A stretch of DNA of 64,000 nt, taken from the NCBI RefSeq assembly GCF_002812045.1, contig NZ_NPEG01000005.1:62001-126000 (forward strand). Reading direction: 5' to 3'. This stretch comes from Leptospira haakeii (GTDB taxonomy: Bacteria > Spirochaetota > Leptospiria > Leptospirales > Leptospiraceae). Below the pieces are notes generated by a model that saw only the letters and a program-made list of their open reading frames with translations, did not search any database and was not told where the DNA came from. The position numbers and the translations under genes were made by a program. This document shows, in pieces, positions 54,207-62,927 of the stretch (position 1 is the first letter of the stretch; each line of letters opens with the position of its first letter).

Positions 54207-55619
54207 TTATCCGGCCGGAGTGCCGGAATTTCTTCTTTTACGAATATTCCTTTTTCTTGATAGAAGTTCCTGTATCTTTGCATGAACTTCTGAAGTTAGA
54301 CCCATTCTAGTAAAGATCAAAGATGCTATAACAAAAAGGCTTCCTACAATAGGCCCAAATATCAAAGTTAATCTCCAACCAAGCTCTGGGTCCTGTGCCT
54401 GTGCTCCAGCTTGGTATCCGATCGTTTCCAATAGAAATCCTAAAAAGGCAAATCCTATGGCTCGAATGATCTTGGTTGCCATCTTCCAGAATCCGAAATA
54501 GGCACCTTCTCTTTTTTCTCCTGTCAGAAGTTCGTCATAATCAACTACATCTGCCACCAACGAATCGAAAAGAAGAATGGACCCTGCAAATATCCCGCCA
54601 AGAAATGCGGCAATCAACGGAGCCTCATAAGATCCTTGGGGCAAGATAGGATATAAGACGATTGTCATAACTCCAAGTAGGAAACTTCCCCAAAATGCAG
54701 GCCCTTTCTTCCCGAATCTTTTTGCTAAGTACACCCAAAGTGGAATAGAGATGGTAAGAAAAAATACAAAAGGAAGAAGGATACGTACCACCACTTGAGA
54801 GTCTTCAAGCAATAATCTTTCTTTATAATACAAAAGGCCCAAGGAAGAATTCAAAGTCCTTGCAGCGGTAGCGACTATAAATGCTAAAAGTAAAGGAAGA
54901 AAATAACGGTTTTTTAATATAAAACTTGCAGATCGGAAAAAGGATAAGATATTCTTTCCGACAGAATTCGATTTTGTTTCGGATCTTTGGTAAGGAAAAT
55001 CTTTTCCCTTTGTAAAAATGTAAGAAAAATAAGATACAAAGCATAATAAGATCCAGACACTCATTGAAGAAAAACTCCTGGAATCAAATCCATCTTTTCC
55101 TAAAGAAACCCAAATCGCAGGAAGAAGTAACCCAGATAAAAGACCTAGATTCGCAAAAAATAATCTCCAACCAAAAACTTTATTCCTTTCTCCAGATGTA
55201 TGGCTGATCTCACCTCCCAAACTAATATGAGGAACTGCAATCATTGTCATAAATGTATTCGTGAGAAAGTAAGCGATTACCAGGTATAAAAACTTAAGAC
55301 CTTGTGTTTCCAACTTAGGAGGAGTGAAAAGAATGGTAATTCCTAACCCAAGTAAAAATCCCCCGACTAAAATATAAGGACGTCGTCGTCCATTTGTGAA
55401 ACTAGTTCGATCCGAGATATATCCCATAATAGGATCACTGATAGCATCCCATAAGATGGCGATCAACATAGCCAAACCGAATAAAGAAGGTTTTAATCCA
55501 ACTGTAGAAACATAAAAATCCAGAAGATAGATCTGGGCCATGGTTTCCACAGCGGTGATCCCCACTTCTGCGGAAGCATAACCTGCCATAGTTCCATTCG
55601 AAAGAGTTTGTGCTTTCAT
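54207..55619 (-). CDS. MFS transporter, GPH-like (glycoside/cation symporter family)
   Basis: A 470-residue permease with twelve membrane segments. GPH-type signatures include the loop LWDAISDPIMGYISDRT followed by NGRRRPYILVG and the central DSLVADVVDYDELLTGEKREGAYFGFW. Members move sugars or other small molecules with H+ or Na+; the substrate is unknown. It ends with a basic tail (RKRNIRKRRNSGTPAG). It is convergent with the recombinase gene, 3 bases apart, and no strong ribosome-binding site is visible. Confidence 0.9.
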   Translation of the reverse strand: MKAQTLSNGTMAGYASAEVGITAVETMAQIYLLDFYVSTVGLKPSLFGLAMLIAILWDAISDPIMGYISDRTSFTNGRRRPYILVGGFLLGLGITILFTPPKLETQGLKFLYLVIAYFLTNTFMTMIAVPHISLGGEISHTSGERNKVFGWRLFFANLGLLSGLLLPAIWVSLGKDGFDSRSFSSMSVWILLCFVSYFSYIFTKGKDFPYQRSETKSNSVGKNILSFFRSASFILKNRYFLPLLLAFIVATAARTLNSSLGLLYYKERLLLEDSQVVVRILLPFVFFLTISIPLWVYLAKRFGKKGPAFWGSFLLGVMTIVLYPILPQGSYEAPLIAAFLGGIFAGSILLFDSLVADVVDYDELLTGEKREGAYFGFWKMATKIIRAIGFAFLGFLLETIGYQAGAQAQDPELGWRLTLIFGPIVGSLFVIASLIFTRMGLTSEVHAKIQELLSRKRNIRKRRNSGTPAG

Positions 55620-55666
55620 AGAATGAGTAGTTTCCGAGTGCTACTTTAGGAATTAGTAATCCTATC

Positions 55667-56956
55667 TTAATTGATAAAGGTTTTCCAGGTACCGATCAAT
55701 TTGCCCGAACGAACTAAATGTATTTCTCCCATTTCTGCCATTACCTTTTCACTTTGTGTAGGCCTAAAGAATACATGATCATCGGGCTCTAAGGAAGTTG
55801 CCTTGGACCCATTTAAGATACTTTGGTTGGTACTTGTACCAAATAGAGAATTATCTTCGAGTCCCTTAGGAGATTCTTTTTTGGCAGAGAATGCGCCACC
55901 ATAGATAAAGTAAGTCACTTCTTGGTTTGGATTCCAAAGTGGAAATAGGAAAGATAAAGATTCTAAAAATGGGATTTTGGTTCCCTCTAGTTTTTTCAAA
56001 ACTGGAGTGGCGATATAAACTGCAGGACTATGTTCTTCTAAACTTTCTACATCGAAGTCTGTAGGTTTTACCAAAGCAGAACCCAGGGACACATCATTCA
56101 CTACTCCCGGATTTTTTTGATAAAAACTGTAAGTTTTACTCCCTCCTCCATTGAACACTAGTTCCTTTTGGAATAAATTCGGGAACTTCTCTTTTCCTAG
56201 TTTTATAAAATTAGAATATTTATCCAATGAATTTTGGAGAGATTTTTCCATCGCCGAGATCTTATCACCAAAGGTCACAGGAACAGAAGCGACATGCGGT
56301 TCGTATCCCATATATCCGGAAAGTTCTAGGTTTTTAGGATTCGTTTCTAGTAGTTCCAACGGAGTAAGAGAATCCTCGGGTTTTAAAAATCCTCCTCTGT
56401 GCAATCCTATATCGATCTCCAAACTTAGTTTTAATTTTATATCCTTCTTCTTTGCAAATTCTAAGTATTGACTGACGCGAGTAGAAGTATCTACCAGCCA
56501 TTGTACATTTTGGAAATTCTCTTTTTTTGTTTTAGAATATATATTCTCCAAAGCTGCGATCGGCATAGGTTTTCCCAAAAGAATATCAAATTTTTGGAAT
56601 TCTGGATCATTCAATAACATGATGATGTCTCCGGAATGAAATACCATCAGTCTTCTGGAACCTGTTGTGTTTACGATATATTTAAGTAGATCCAAAGAAG
56701 GAAGAGACTTTACGACCACTCTATAAGATAAAGGAGGTTTGATCTTTTCTTTTAGAAGTTTTAGATTAGAATCCAAACGATCTAGATCGAGAAGGACGAT
56801 CGGTTTTCCGGGACCATTTTGTTTGAGTTCGGAATTTAGATCCTTAAAATAAGAAGTGTATGTGGCCCCGTTATCTTTCGGTTTGATATAAACGATCAGT
56901 AAAAGTGCGACTGCAAAAATCCAAAGTAATCCATGATTAGACCCTTTTCTATACAT
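55667..56956 (-). CDS. Membrane-anchored fold-type III PLP protein (alanine racemase/D-threonine aldolase-like)
   Basis: A 429-residue protein with an N-terminal membrane segment (about residues 8-24) and a TIM-barrel PLP domain. PIVLLDLDRLDSNLKLLKEK begins the barrel and YRVVVKSLPS gives the Schiff-base Lys (about residue 84). LSLEIDIGLHRGGF, SGYMGYEPHV and FNGGGSKTY match D-serine deaminase/D-threonine aldolase-like members. Such enzymes are cytoplasmic, so the anchor is unusual. Strong AAGGAG site before the ATG. Activity unknown. Confidence 0.82.
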   Translation of the reverse strand: MYRKGSNHGLLWIFAVALLLIVYIKPKDNGATYTSYFKDLNSELKQNGPGKPIVLLDLDRLDSNLKLLKEKIKPPLSYRVVVKSLPSLDLLKYIVNTTGSRRLMVFHSGDIIMLLNDPEFQKFDILLGKPMPIAALENIYSKTKKENFQNVQWLVDTSTRVSQYLEFAKKKDIKLKLSLEIDIGLHRGGFLKPEDSLTPLELLETNPKNLELSGYMGYEPHVASVPVTFGDKISAMEKSLQNSLDKYSNFIKLGKEKFPNLFQKELVFNGGGSKTYSFYQKNPGVVNDVSLGSALVKPTDFDVESLEEHSPAVYIATPVLKKLEGTKIPFLESLSFLFPLWNPNQEVTYFIYGGAFSAKKESPKGLEDNSLFGTSTNQSILNGSKATSLEPDDHVFFRPTQSEKVMAEMGEIHLVRSGKLIGTWKTFIN

Positions 56957-57002
56957 CCAAGATTCTCCTTCGAAAAACCAGATCGGATTTTAGAATATTA
57001 GA

Positions 57003-57623
57003 CTATTCAGGCAAACGGAATTTAGGAAGAGATAGATTAAATCGTACTGCGATCATTCTAATAAGTATCACAAGTAAGGCGGAGACGGCAGTGTTTAAAC
57101 TTCCGTTCACTTCGAATTTATCTAATACAATATACAAGATTGCTCCTGCCAAACATGCAGTTGCATAAATTTCTCTTCGGAAAATCATCGGCACTTCGTT
57201 GATTAGAGTATCTCGGATCACTCCACCGAAAACCGCAGATACCATTCCTAGGATTGCAGCTGCAAAGGGATTTACTCCACTGAGTAATGAGATCCTGGTT
57301 CCAATAACAGTGTAGATCCCGATCCCGACTGTATCGAAAAAGAAAATCCCAGTTTTCATTCTAATCAAGAGTCTAGGAAATATGAATGTGATCGCAAAGC
57401 CGGCAAATATCGCCCAAAGAACATTTGAATCAGAAACCCATGAGACTGGATAATTTCCGAGTGTAATATCTCTTAAGGTTCCACCACCAATTGCAGTGAT
57501 AAAGCCGGTGAAAAACACGCTGAATGCATCAGCGTGATAGGTCTTTTTTTCCGCAGCGGCCAAAGCACCGGACACCGCAAACACTGTGACCCCGGCCAAA
57601 TTGAAAAAATAAGAAAGGTCCAC
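57003..57623 (-). CDS. TRIC channel/UPF0126 (YadS) family membrane protein
   Basis: A 206-residue protein with seven membrane segments in two inverted repeats, each with a GGG or GG kink and RD: FITAIGGGTLRDITLG and MVSAVFGGVIRDTLINEVP. Bacterial members form trimeric cation channels of the TRIC fold. The start is set at GTG 57623, one base after the SDR stop; a longer frame from 57692 would overlap the SDR gene and add a non-family N-terminus. The SDR, TRIC and MBL-fold genes appear cotranscribed. Confidence 0.9.
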   Translation of the reverse strand: MDLSYFFNLAGVTVFAVSGALAAAEKKTYHADAFSVFFTGFITAIGGGTLRDITLGNYPVSWVSDSNVLWAIFAGFAITFIFPRLLIRMKTGIFFFDTVGIGIYTVIGTRISLLSGVNPFAAAILGMVSAVFGGVIRDTLINEVPMIFRREIYATACLAGAILYIVLDKFEVNGSLNTAVSALLVILIRMIAVRFNLSLPKFRLPE

Positions 57624-57624
57624 C

Positions 57625-58431
57625 TTAATTCTTTTTGTAGGTCTTCTGTTTTTTCTTTCCTTTGCCCATAAGAGAAGGACTGAGCAATGCATTTAGACCG
57701 GGCAGGAAACTTCCTACCTTTGCCAAAAATCCTCTCGAGCCAGGGATCAAAACTTCCATAGGTTTATTTGGAATCACTTTATTAAAGATAATATCAGTTA
57801 CTTCTTCCGTTTTGAGATATCTATTCCCGGAGAATGTCATGGAAGCTTCTTCATAATCTTTTTGAAGATCAAGCATTGGTGTTTGGATCGCATCCGGGCA
57901 AACCACACTTACGAATACTTTTTTAGGTCTTAATTCTTGGGCGACTGCCAAGGAAAATCCTCTGACTGCAAATTTAGAAGTAGAATAAAGAGAAATCCCA
58001 GGAATTGGAGCAACACCCGCCAAAGATGCAATATTTATAATATGCCCTCCGCCTTGTGCAATCATTCGGATAGAAGCTTCTCTAGTTCCGTACATCAAAC
58101 CCTTTGCATTAATGTCTATATGCATATCTATATCTTTTGGACTTACATTTTCTATATAACCAGGGAGAAGGTAACCTGCCACATTCATTAGAATATCCAG
58201 TTTGCCCCATTTTTTATAAGCAAGATCCATGACCTTCTTCCAATCGGAAGGAGAAGTTATATCTAACTTTGAGATCAAAACCCTATTCTTATCAAACTTT
58301 TGTTTAGTGATGTAATCTTTTAAAACTTTTTCACTCAAATTTGTAAGAAGTAAATTATGGCCGAGAGCATAAGCTTTCTCCGCCAGATTTTTGCCTAAAC
58401 CACCGCTTGCACCAGTGATGAGTATATTCAT
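57625..58431 (-). CDS. Short-chain dehydrogenase/reductase (SDR)
   Basis: A 268-residue classical SDR. The nucleotide-binding ITGASGGLGKNLAEKAY, the NVAG motif, and catalytic Ser (NIASLAGVAPI) with YSTSK are all present. The C-terminal region (RGFLAKVGSFLPGLNALL) resembles SDRs acting on lipids or steroids. NAD(P) preference and substrate are not evident. An AGGAAA site precedes the ATG. It lies 9 bases after the MBL-fold gene and 1 base before the TRIC gene. Confidence 0.92.
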   Translation of the reverse strand: MNILITGASGGLGKNLAEKAYALGHNLLLTNLSEKVLKDYITKQKFDKNRVLISKLDITSPSDWKKVMDLAYKKWGKLDILMNVAGYLLPGYIENVSPKDIDMHIDINAKGLMYGTREASIRMIAQGGGHIINIASLAGVAPIPGISLYSTSKFAVRGFSLAVAQELRPKKVFVSVVCPDAIQTPMLDLQKDYEEASMTFSGNRYLKTEEVTDIIFNKVIPNKPMEVLIPGSRGFLAKVGSFLPGLNALLSPSLMGKGKKKQKTYKKN

Positions 58432-58440
58432 GTATGTTTC

Positions 58441-59547
58441 CTAATGGGTAATAATATTACCGAATTCTAATTGTCCGAATGAGAAAGTAGGACTCGTTCC
58501 AGGGAAAAGCCAGAACCCACTCATTTCAGAAGAAGGCATCACATTATAAAATTCAGGATTTCGCAAAGAAGGACCAGCAATCTCTTTTTCTAAAACCATG
58601 GAAATATACTGATCAAGACCGATCTCCAAAGTATTTCCGTTTAAGATCACTTCCATTCCAGTATTTTTAGCATATTTACGCACACCAGGGATACTAGATT
58701 TGAGTGGATTATAATTGTCCGCACTTACACCATTCTCACTAGTTACAAAAATTCCTTCAGGAGTATTTGCGACTAAACTATGGTTTCCATAAGTATGTCC
58801 AGGAGTCCTGATCAAAGCAACTCCCCCGCCCAGTTCGGTATCCGAATCTAAAAGAACAACTCGATCCATAGAAATTCCGCCGGAACCGTTTGGACAATAC
58901 CAATCGGACTGAGGAGGAAGAAGTCCTTGGATAGAATCCCATTCTTCTTTCATGACTAAAAGTTTTGCATTTGGAAAATATCCAGGCTGTCCATTTGCTC
59001 CCAACCATTTGCGCAGATCCTGAGTATGCAAATGATCGAAAGAAATATAATCCACCTTCTCCGGGGGAAGTCCTACTTGTTTCAAACATTCCTCAACAGT
59101 ATTCAAGGTTGGAGCCATGATCTTTCTTCCTATATTCTGAAAAGGGCCAAAACTTTGGGAAAGCCTTTTGAAAAACGGGGTCTCTGAATTTGCATCCACA
59201 TCGGAAGGAGAGAAAAGAAGAGTTTTAATTCCTTCTGATGTTTTGTATTGGATGATAAACAATCGGTTGATTATATGCAAAAACGGCGTTGGAAGACTAA
59301 ACGCATTTAATAAAGCATATTTAGTAGGATACGGCACTCGAACCAAATCAAAGGATTTATAATATACTACTTGTGGCCCCGATAAAAATTTATCTCTAAA
59401 TCTTCTCGCTCTTTTGCGAACATCTTCCAAACGATCCACTGGAGCAGGAAGACTGCGAGAGCCTAAAAAATCTTTGATTGGTTTTATGCTAGTATCTTTT
59501 TTTGAAGATGGTTTTTTGACTGATTTAGAAATATTTACCTTTGCCAT
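58441..59547 (-). CDS. MBL-fold metallo-hydrolase
   Basis: A 368-residue protein with a metallo-beta-lactamase core: FDHLHTQDLRKWLG (HxHxxDxR-type), RTPGHTYGNHSLV as the next His motif and VTSENGVSADNYN as the metal Asp region. A Lys/Ser-rich N-terminus (residues 1-25) precedes it. The core resembles lactonase- or hydrolase-type MBL proteins, with an unusual QxPxF-type insertion. Good AAGGGATG site before the ATG. Substrate unknown; coexpression with the SDR suggests a shared small-molecule pathway. Confidence 0.85.
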   Translation of the reverse strand: MAKVNISKSVKKPSSKKDTSIKPIKDFLGSRSLPAPVDRLEDVRKRARRFRDKFLSGPQVVYYKSFDLVRVPYPTKYALLNAFSLPTPFLHIINRLFIIQYKTSEGIKTLLFSPSDVDANSETPFFKRLSQSFGPFQNIGRKIMAPTLNTVEECLKQVGLPPEKVDYISFDHLHTQDLRKWLGANGQPGYFPNAKLLVMKEEWDSIQGLLPPQSDWYCPNGSGGISMDRVVLLDSDTELGGGVALIRTPGHTYGNHSLVANTPEGIFVTSENGVSADNYNPLKSSIPGVRKYAKNTGMEVILNGNTLEIGLDQYISMVLEKEIAGPSLRNPEFYNVMPSSEMSGFWLFPGTSPTFSFGQLEFGNIITH

Positions 59548-59629
59548 AAGTTCATCCCTTCCTATTTATTTTTGTAGCCCCATTCTCAGAAGATGAAACG
59601 GAACTCTGATAAAACTTTTTTATAAAAAC

Positions 59630-59998
59630 TTAAAACGGTTTATACAATGCTAAATAAGCTGAGAATGTACCGAGCACCGGGAGACCAAACCAAAGTATTT
59701 TTGCGAATTCTGGCTTTTTATAATAAGCAGTCAATAGTCCACCAAAGATCAACCAAATTGCAATTTTAGCAATTACCCAACCAGGAAAACTAGTCAGAAG
59801 TCCAATTCTCGCTAACATTCCAAATCCGCCCAAAAGAATGAGTGTCATACCAATTCCATGAGCGGAAGCGATCAATTTTTTAGGAGCGTTCTCTTTTGTG
59901 CCTCCACCTAATACGTGAAGCGCTAGACCACCGTATGCGGAGAATAAGAATAAAATGCCAAGGATATGAATGAGTTTGTACACCGGATAAGAAATCAT
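59630..59998 (-). CDS. Small four-helix membrane protein
   Basis: A 122-residue protein with four membrane segments (YKLIHILGILFLFSAYGGLAL, SAHGIGMTLILLGGFGML, WVIAKIAIWLIFGGLLTAYY and ILWFGLPVLGTFSAYLALY). Two His residues in or near the membrane (HILG and AHGIG) recall small haem- or metal-binding membrane proteins. The start at 59998 gives a protein starting at the first helix; the longer frame from 60121 would overlap the cyclase gene. Function unknown. Confidence 0.76.
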   Translation of the reverse strand: MISYPVYKLIHILGILFLFSAYGGLALHVLGGGTKENAPKKLIASAHGIGMTLILLGGFGMLARIGLLTSFPGWVIAKIAIWLIFGGLLTAYYKKPEFAKILWFGLPVLGTFSAYLALYKPF

Positions 59999-60051
59999 AA
60001 GGTGCCTATTCTCAAGATCCTCAGTTCTTATGGAAAGCGAAAAACGATCTT

Positions 60052-62316
60052 CTACTTTTCCAAAAGATGTTGTACTCCGACCCAATTCCCAACTGGAGGA
60101 GCTTCTATATATTCCTGGCAACGTTTTCTATATAAAATCGCTACTATATCTTCCGGATAAACTTTTAAGGCTTGCTCGAAATTCTGAAGAGCTTCTTTAA
60201 AATTTCCTACCTTATACAAGATAATCCCTCTGGAGATCAAAGCTAAAGTCGCATCTTTCAGTTTGCGGATATGAGGATCGTCTGATTCATAAATTTCATA
60301 GATAATAATCGGTTGGCTTTTCCCTTTAACCACTACTGAGTCCACTTCTCGGATCGCAAGTTCGTCTGTGATCGTAAGACTAGACAAAGTATTTTGAGTG
60401 ATTAATATATCCGCCTTATACAAATTCGTAAGACTTTCCAAACGAGATGCAACGTTGACTGTGTCGCCTATCACAGTTGTATCTAGTCTATCAGAAGATC
60501 CTACTGTTCCGAGCATCAGATTTCCGGTATTAATGCCAATACCGATACGAACACCTTTTACATGTCCGTGATTACCCTTAACTTCTTCTTCAAGTTCTCG
60601 GACCCTTCTTCTCATGTCAATGGCTGTTAGAACTGCTCTATCCGCGGCAGACTTACCTTCCCAATTATTCTCAGAATGGATTACTCTTTCTGCGGAGAAT
60701 AAAGCAAGGATCGCATCTCCCATAAACTTATCCACGAAACCTTCGTACTTTTGGATCAGAGGTTCCATCTTAGCAAGATAGCCGTTGATAAATCTGAAAT
60801 TTTCTTCAGGTGTCATCTTCTCAGAGATAGTAGTAAAAGAACGAATATCAGTGAATAGGACACTCATTTCCCTTAAAGCAGAATCGCCTAATTTTACATC
60901 TACAGCTGAATCTTTTCCAAGCACACTTAAGAATTGCATCGGAACGAAACGGAAGAATGCATTCTTCTGCCTTGCCAATTCCAGTTTTTGATGGCTAAGC
61001 TCAATGTTCAAATCTTCAGATTGTTTATATAGGTCTATAAATCGATTTGCAAGAATTGTAGTTAAAGAAATTACAAATAAAAGATAAGCAAACTGTGTGA
61101 ATCTGATCCCTGATTGGAAAAACATAGAGTCCAAAACATCGTAACCTGAAATGAATACAATGATGAACATACTGATCGCCATGAGAGAAGCGTCTTTCTT
61201 TCGGAGATAAACGGCTTTTCCCATGAAGTATAATAGATAAATAAGAGAAGGTAGAATGGAGATCTGCCATGCCCTCAAACTGATCATCAAATATTGAAAT
61301 GGAGCAAAGAAGGAAAAGAAGAAGATACCAAAACTCCATCCGGAGATCGCAAGGATCGCCTTATTCGGCAAAGTGGATCCATAAAAATAATCATGCAGAA
61401 ATAGTAAAAACAACGGTGCTAGCAAGGATACCGAACCGTATTCGATTCTTGTAATCCAAGTACTATCTTGTATAAAATCAAAAATGATCGTGGATCTACT
61501 CAAAGAGTAAACCGCCATCGAGATAGAAAAGATCCCGAAGTACAGATTATATTTGTCCGTTCTTCTTTTGGAAAAAATGAGAAGGTGATAAAGTCCGAAA
61601 AAGATATAGATCGTATTTAAACTTAAATTGATCAAGATCCCGATCTTCTTGGAAAAATCGTATTCAACCCCTAAGGTATAATCTCCATCCAGATAAAATC
61701 CAAGATCCACATTCGTAGGTGTGAACACTGGAGAAAGTACAGGATATTCTTCTTCCGAAAGATGAAGTGCAGGTGCATCTCCCAACATACGGAATACCAA
61801 TTTGTTTTCTCCCGCTTGTAAAATACTGGAGTCAACTTGCACTTCCATATCCCGAAGAGTTTTTCGGATCTGCATTTTCCCATTCGAATCCAAATGGATC
61901 TCTTTTTGGAGGAGATGACCGTTTAGGTAAATTTCCCAGTTCTCTCCTATAAAATTCAAATATAGTCGGATCGGACTCAAGAAAACCTGGGCCTTAGGAT
62001 CAAAACCTAAATTGAATTTTGTCTGAATGGTAAACTCTTGGACCTTGTCCGATACCGGAGTTTTATAGAGTTGGTTTAGAACGATCGGGAATTTTTCTAT
62101 TTTTAGATATCCTGGCTCGCTAGACTCGAAACCGGATTTGAATTCGGGTTTAAATCCTTGTACGGATTCCCATTCTAATCTTTTTAGATCCAAGTCCTTC
62201 CAACCCGGAATAGGTTCGTTTTCCTGAGAACCCAGAGAGTAAAAAGAGAATAAGAAAAAAGAAATGAAGATTAGAGATTTGAAAGGTAAAGCCGGAAATT
62301 TTTGTTTTTGCACCAT
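60052..62316 (-). CDS. Class III adenylate/guanylate cyclase with 7TMR-DISM sensor and TPR
   Basis: A 754-residue membrane protein. Signal peptide, periplasmic DISM-like domain (about 35-220), seven membrane segments (about 225-430), a short coiled coil and a class III cyclase domain (about 485-680). Metal Asp residues lie in SVLFTDIRSFTTIS and FVDKFMGDAILALF; the base-binding Lys of DKFMGD and Thr of IGDTVNVASRLES favour adenylate over guanylate. A TPR repeat (VGNFKEALQNFEQALKVYP) ends the protein. It should make cAMP in response to an extracellular cue. Confidence 0.93.
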   Translation of the reverse strand: MVQKQKFPALPFKSLIFISFFLFSFYSLGSQENEPIPGWKDLDLKRLEWESVQGFKPEFKSGFESSEPGYLKIEKFPIVLNQLYKTPVSDKVQEFTIQTKFNLGFDPKAQVFLSPIRLYLNFIGENWEIYLNGHLLQKEIHLDSNGKMQIRKTLRDMEVQVDSSILQAGENKLVFRMLGDAPALHLSEEEYPVLSPVFTPTNVDLGFYLDGDYTLGVEYDFSKKIGILINLSLNTIYIFFGLYHLLIFSKRRTDKYNLYFGIFSISMAVYSLSRSTIIFDFIQDSTWITRIEYGSVSLLAPLFLLFLHDYFYGSTLPNKAILAISGWSFGIFFFSFFAPFQYLMISLRAWQISILPSLIYLLYFMGKAVYLRKKDASLMAISMFIIVFISGYDVLDSMFFQSGIRFTQFAYLLFVISLTTILANRFIDLYKQSEDLNIELSHQKLELARQKNAFFRFVPMQFLSVLGKDSAVDVKLGDSALREMSVLFTDIRSFTTISEKMTPEENFRFINGYLAKMEPLIQKYEGFVDKFMGDAILALFSAERVIHSENNWEGKSAADRAVLTAIDMRRRVRELEEEVKGNHGHVKGVRIGIGINTGNLMLGTVGSSDRLDTTVIGDTVNVASRLESLTNLYKADILITQNTLSSLTITDELAIREVDSVVVKGKSQPIIIYEIYESDDPHIRKLKDATLALISRGIILYKVGNFKEALQNFEQALKVYPEDIVAILYRKRCQEYIEAPPVGNWVGVQHLLEK

Positions 62317-62444
62317 GCGTTATTCGACAGCAGTAATTGGATGAGAAAAACTGCGAGATTTCAACTTTTTTAACGGATTTTTTCCTTTTCCCAAAAATGT
62401 TTTCGGTAGAAACTATCCGGAAGGGAAAATAGGAGGAAAACTTT

Positions 62445-62924
62445 ATGTCCGACTCATGGGAAGGCAAAAAATTACCGGAAGTAAGTTTATCTAGCTCTGC
62501 AGGAAACACCGTAAATCTACCGAAAGACTCAAGCGGTTCTTGGACCTTATTGTATTTTTATCCAAAAGACGATACCCCGGGTTGTACAAAACAAGCCTGC
62601 TCTTATAGAGATAATCTGGAAAAGTTCACCCAGGCCGGAGCAAAGGTCTATGGTATCAGCTCAGATTCTTTGGATAGTCATAAACAATTTATTGACAAAT
62701 TCAATTTGAGTTTCCCTCTTCTATCCGATCCAAAACAAACCTTGAGCGGCCCCTTAGGAGTTTACGGAGACCAAGAATGGCAAGGTAGAGTATTCAAGGG
62801 GCTTTCTAGAGATAGCTTTTTGGTAGGACCTGATGGAACCATCCGCAAAGTATGGAGAAAAGTAGATCCCACTAAAACAGTCGCAGAGACATTAGAGGAG
62901 ATCTTAAAAGAGGCCGGTGCCTAA
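62445..62924 (+). CDS. Peroxiredoxin, PrxQ/Bcp type
   Basis: A 159-residue thiol peroxidase of the Bcp/PrxQ group. The peroxidatic and resolving Cys lie five residues apart in TPGCTKQACSYRD, and YFYPKDDTPGC is the family signature. It reduces hydrogen and organic peroxides with thioredoxin. A very strong AGGAGG sits 8 bases before the ATG. The M61 peptidase gene begins 3 bases after its stop, so the two form an operon. Confidence 0.96.
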   Translation: MSDSWEGKKLPEVSLSSSAGNTVNLPKDSSGSWTLLYFYPKDDTPGCTKQACSYRDNLEKFTQAGAKVYGISSDSLDSHKQFIDKFNLSFPLLSDPKQTLSGPLGVYGDQEWQGRVFKGLSRDSFLVGPDGTIRKVWRKVDPTKTVAETLEEILKEAGA

Positions 62925-62927
62925 GGC

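Noticed and set aside
57624..57692. Extended N-terminus for the TRIC-like protein (from 57692)
   Set aside because: The extension is the antiphase reading of the SDR C-terminus; the GTG one base after the SDR stop gives the family length.
59630..60121. Extended N-terminus for the small membrane protein (from 60121)
   Set aside because: It would overlap the cyclase gene by 70 bases and adds a non-membrane Ser-rich segment; the ATG at 59998 starts right before the first helix.
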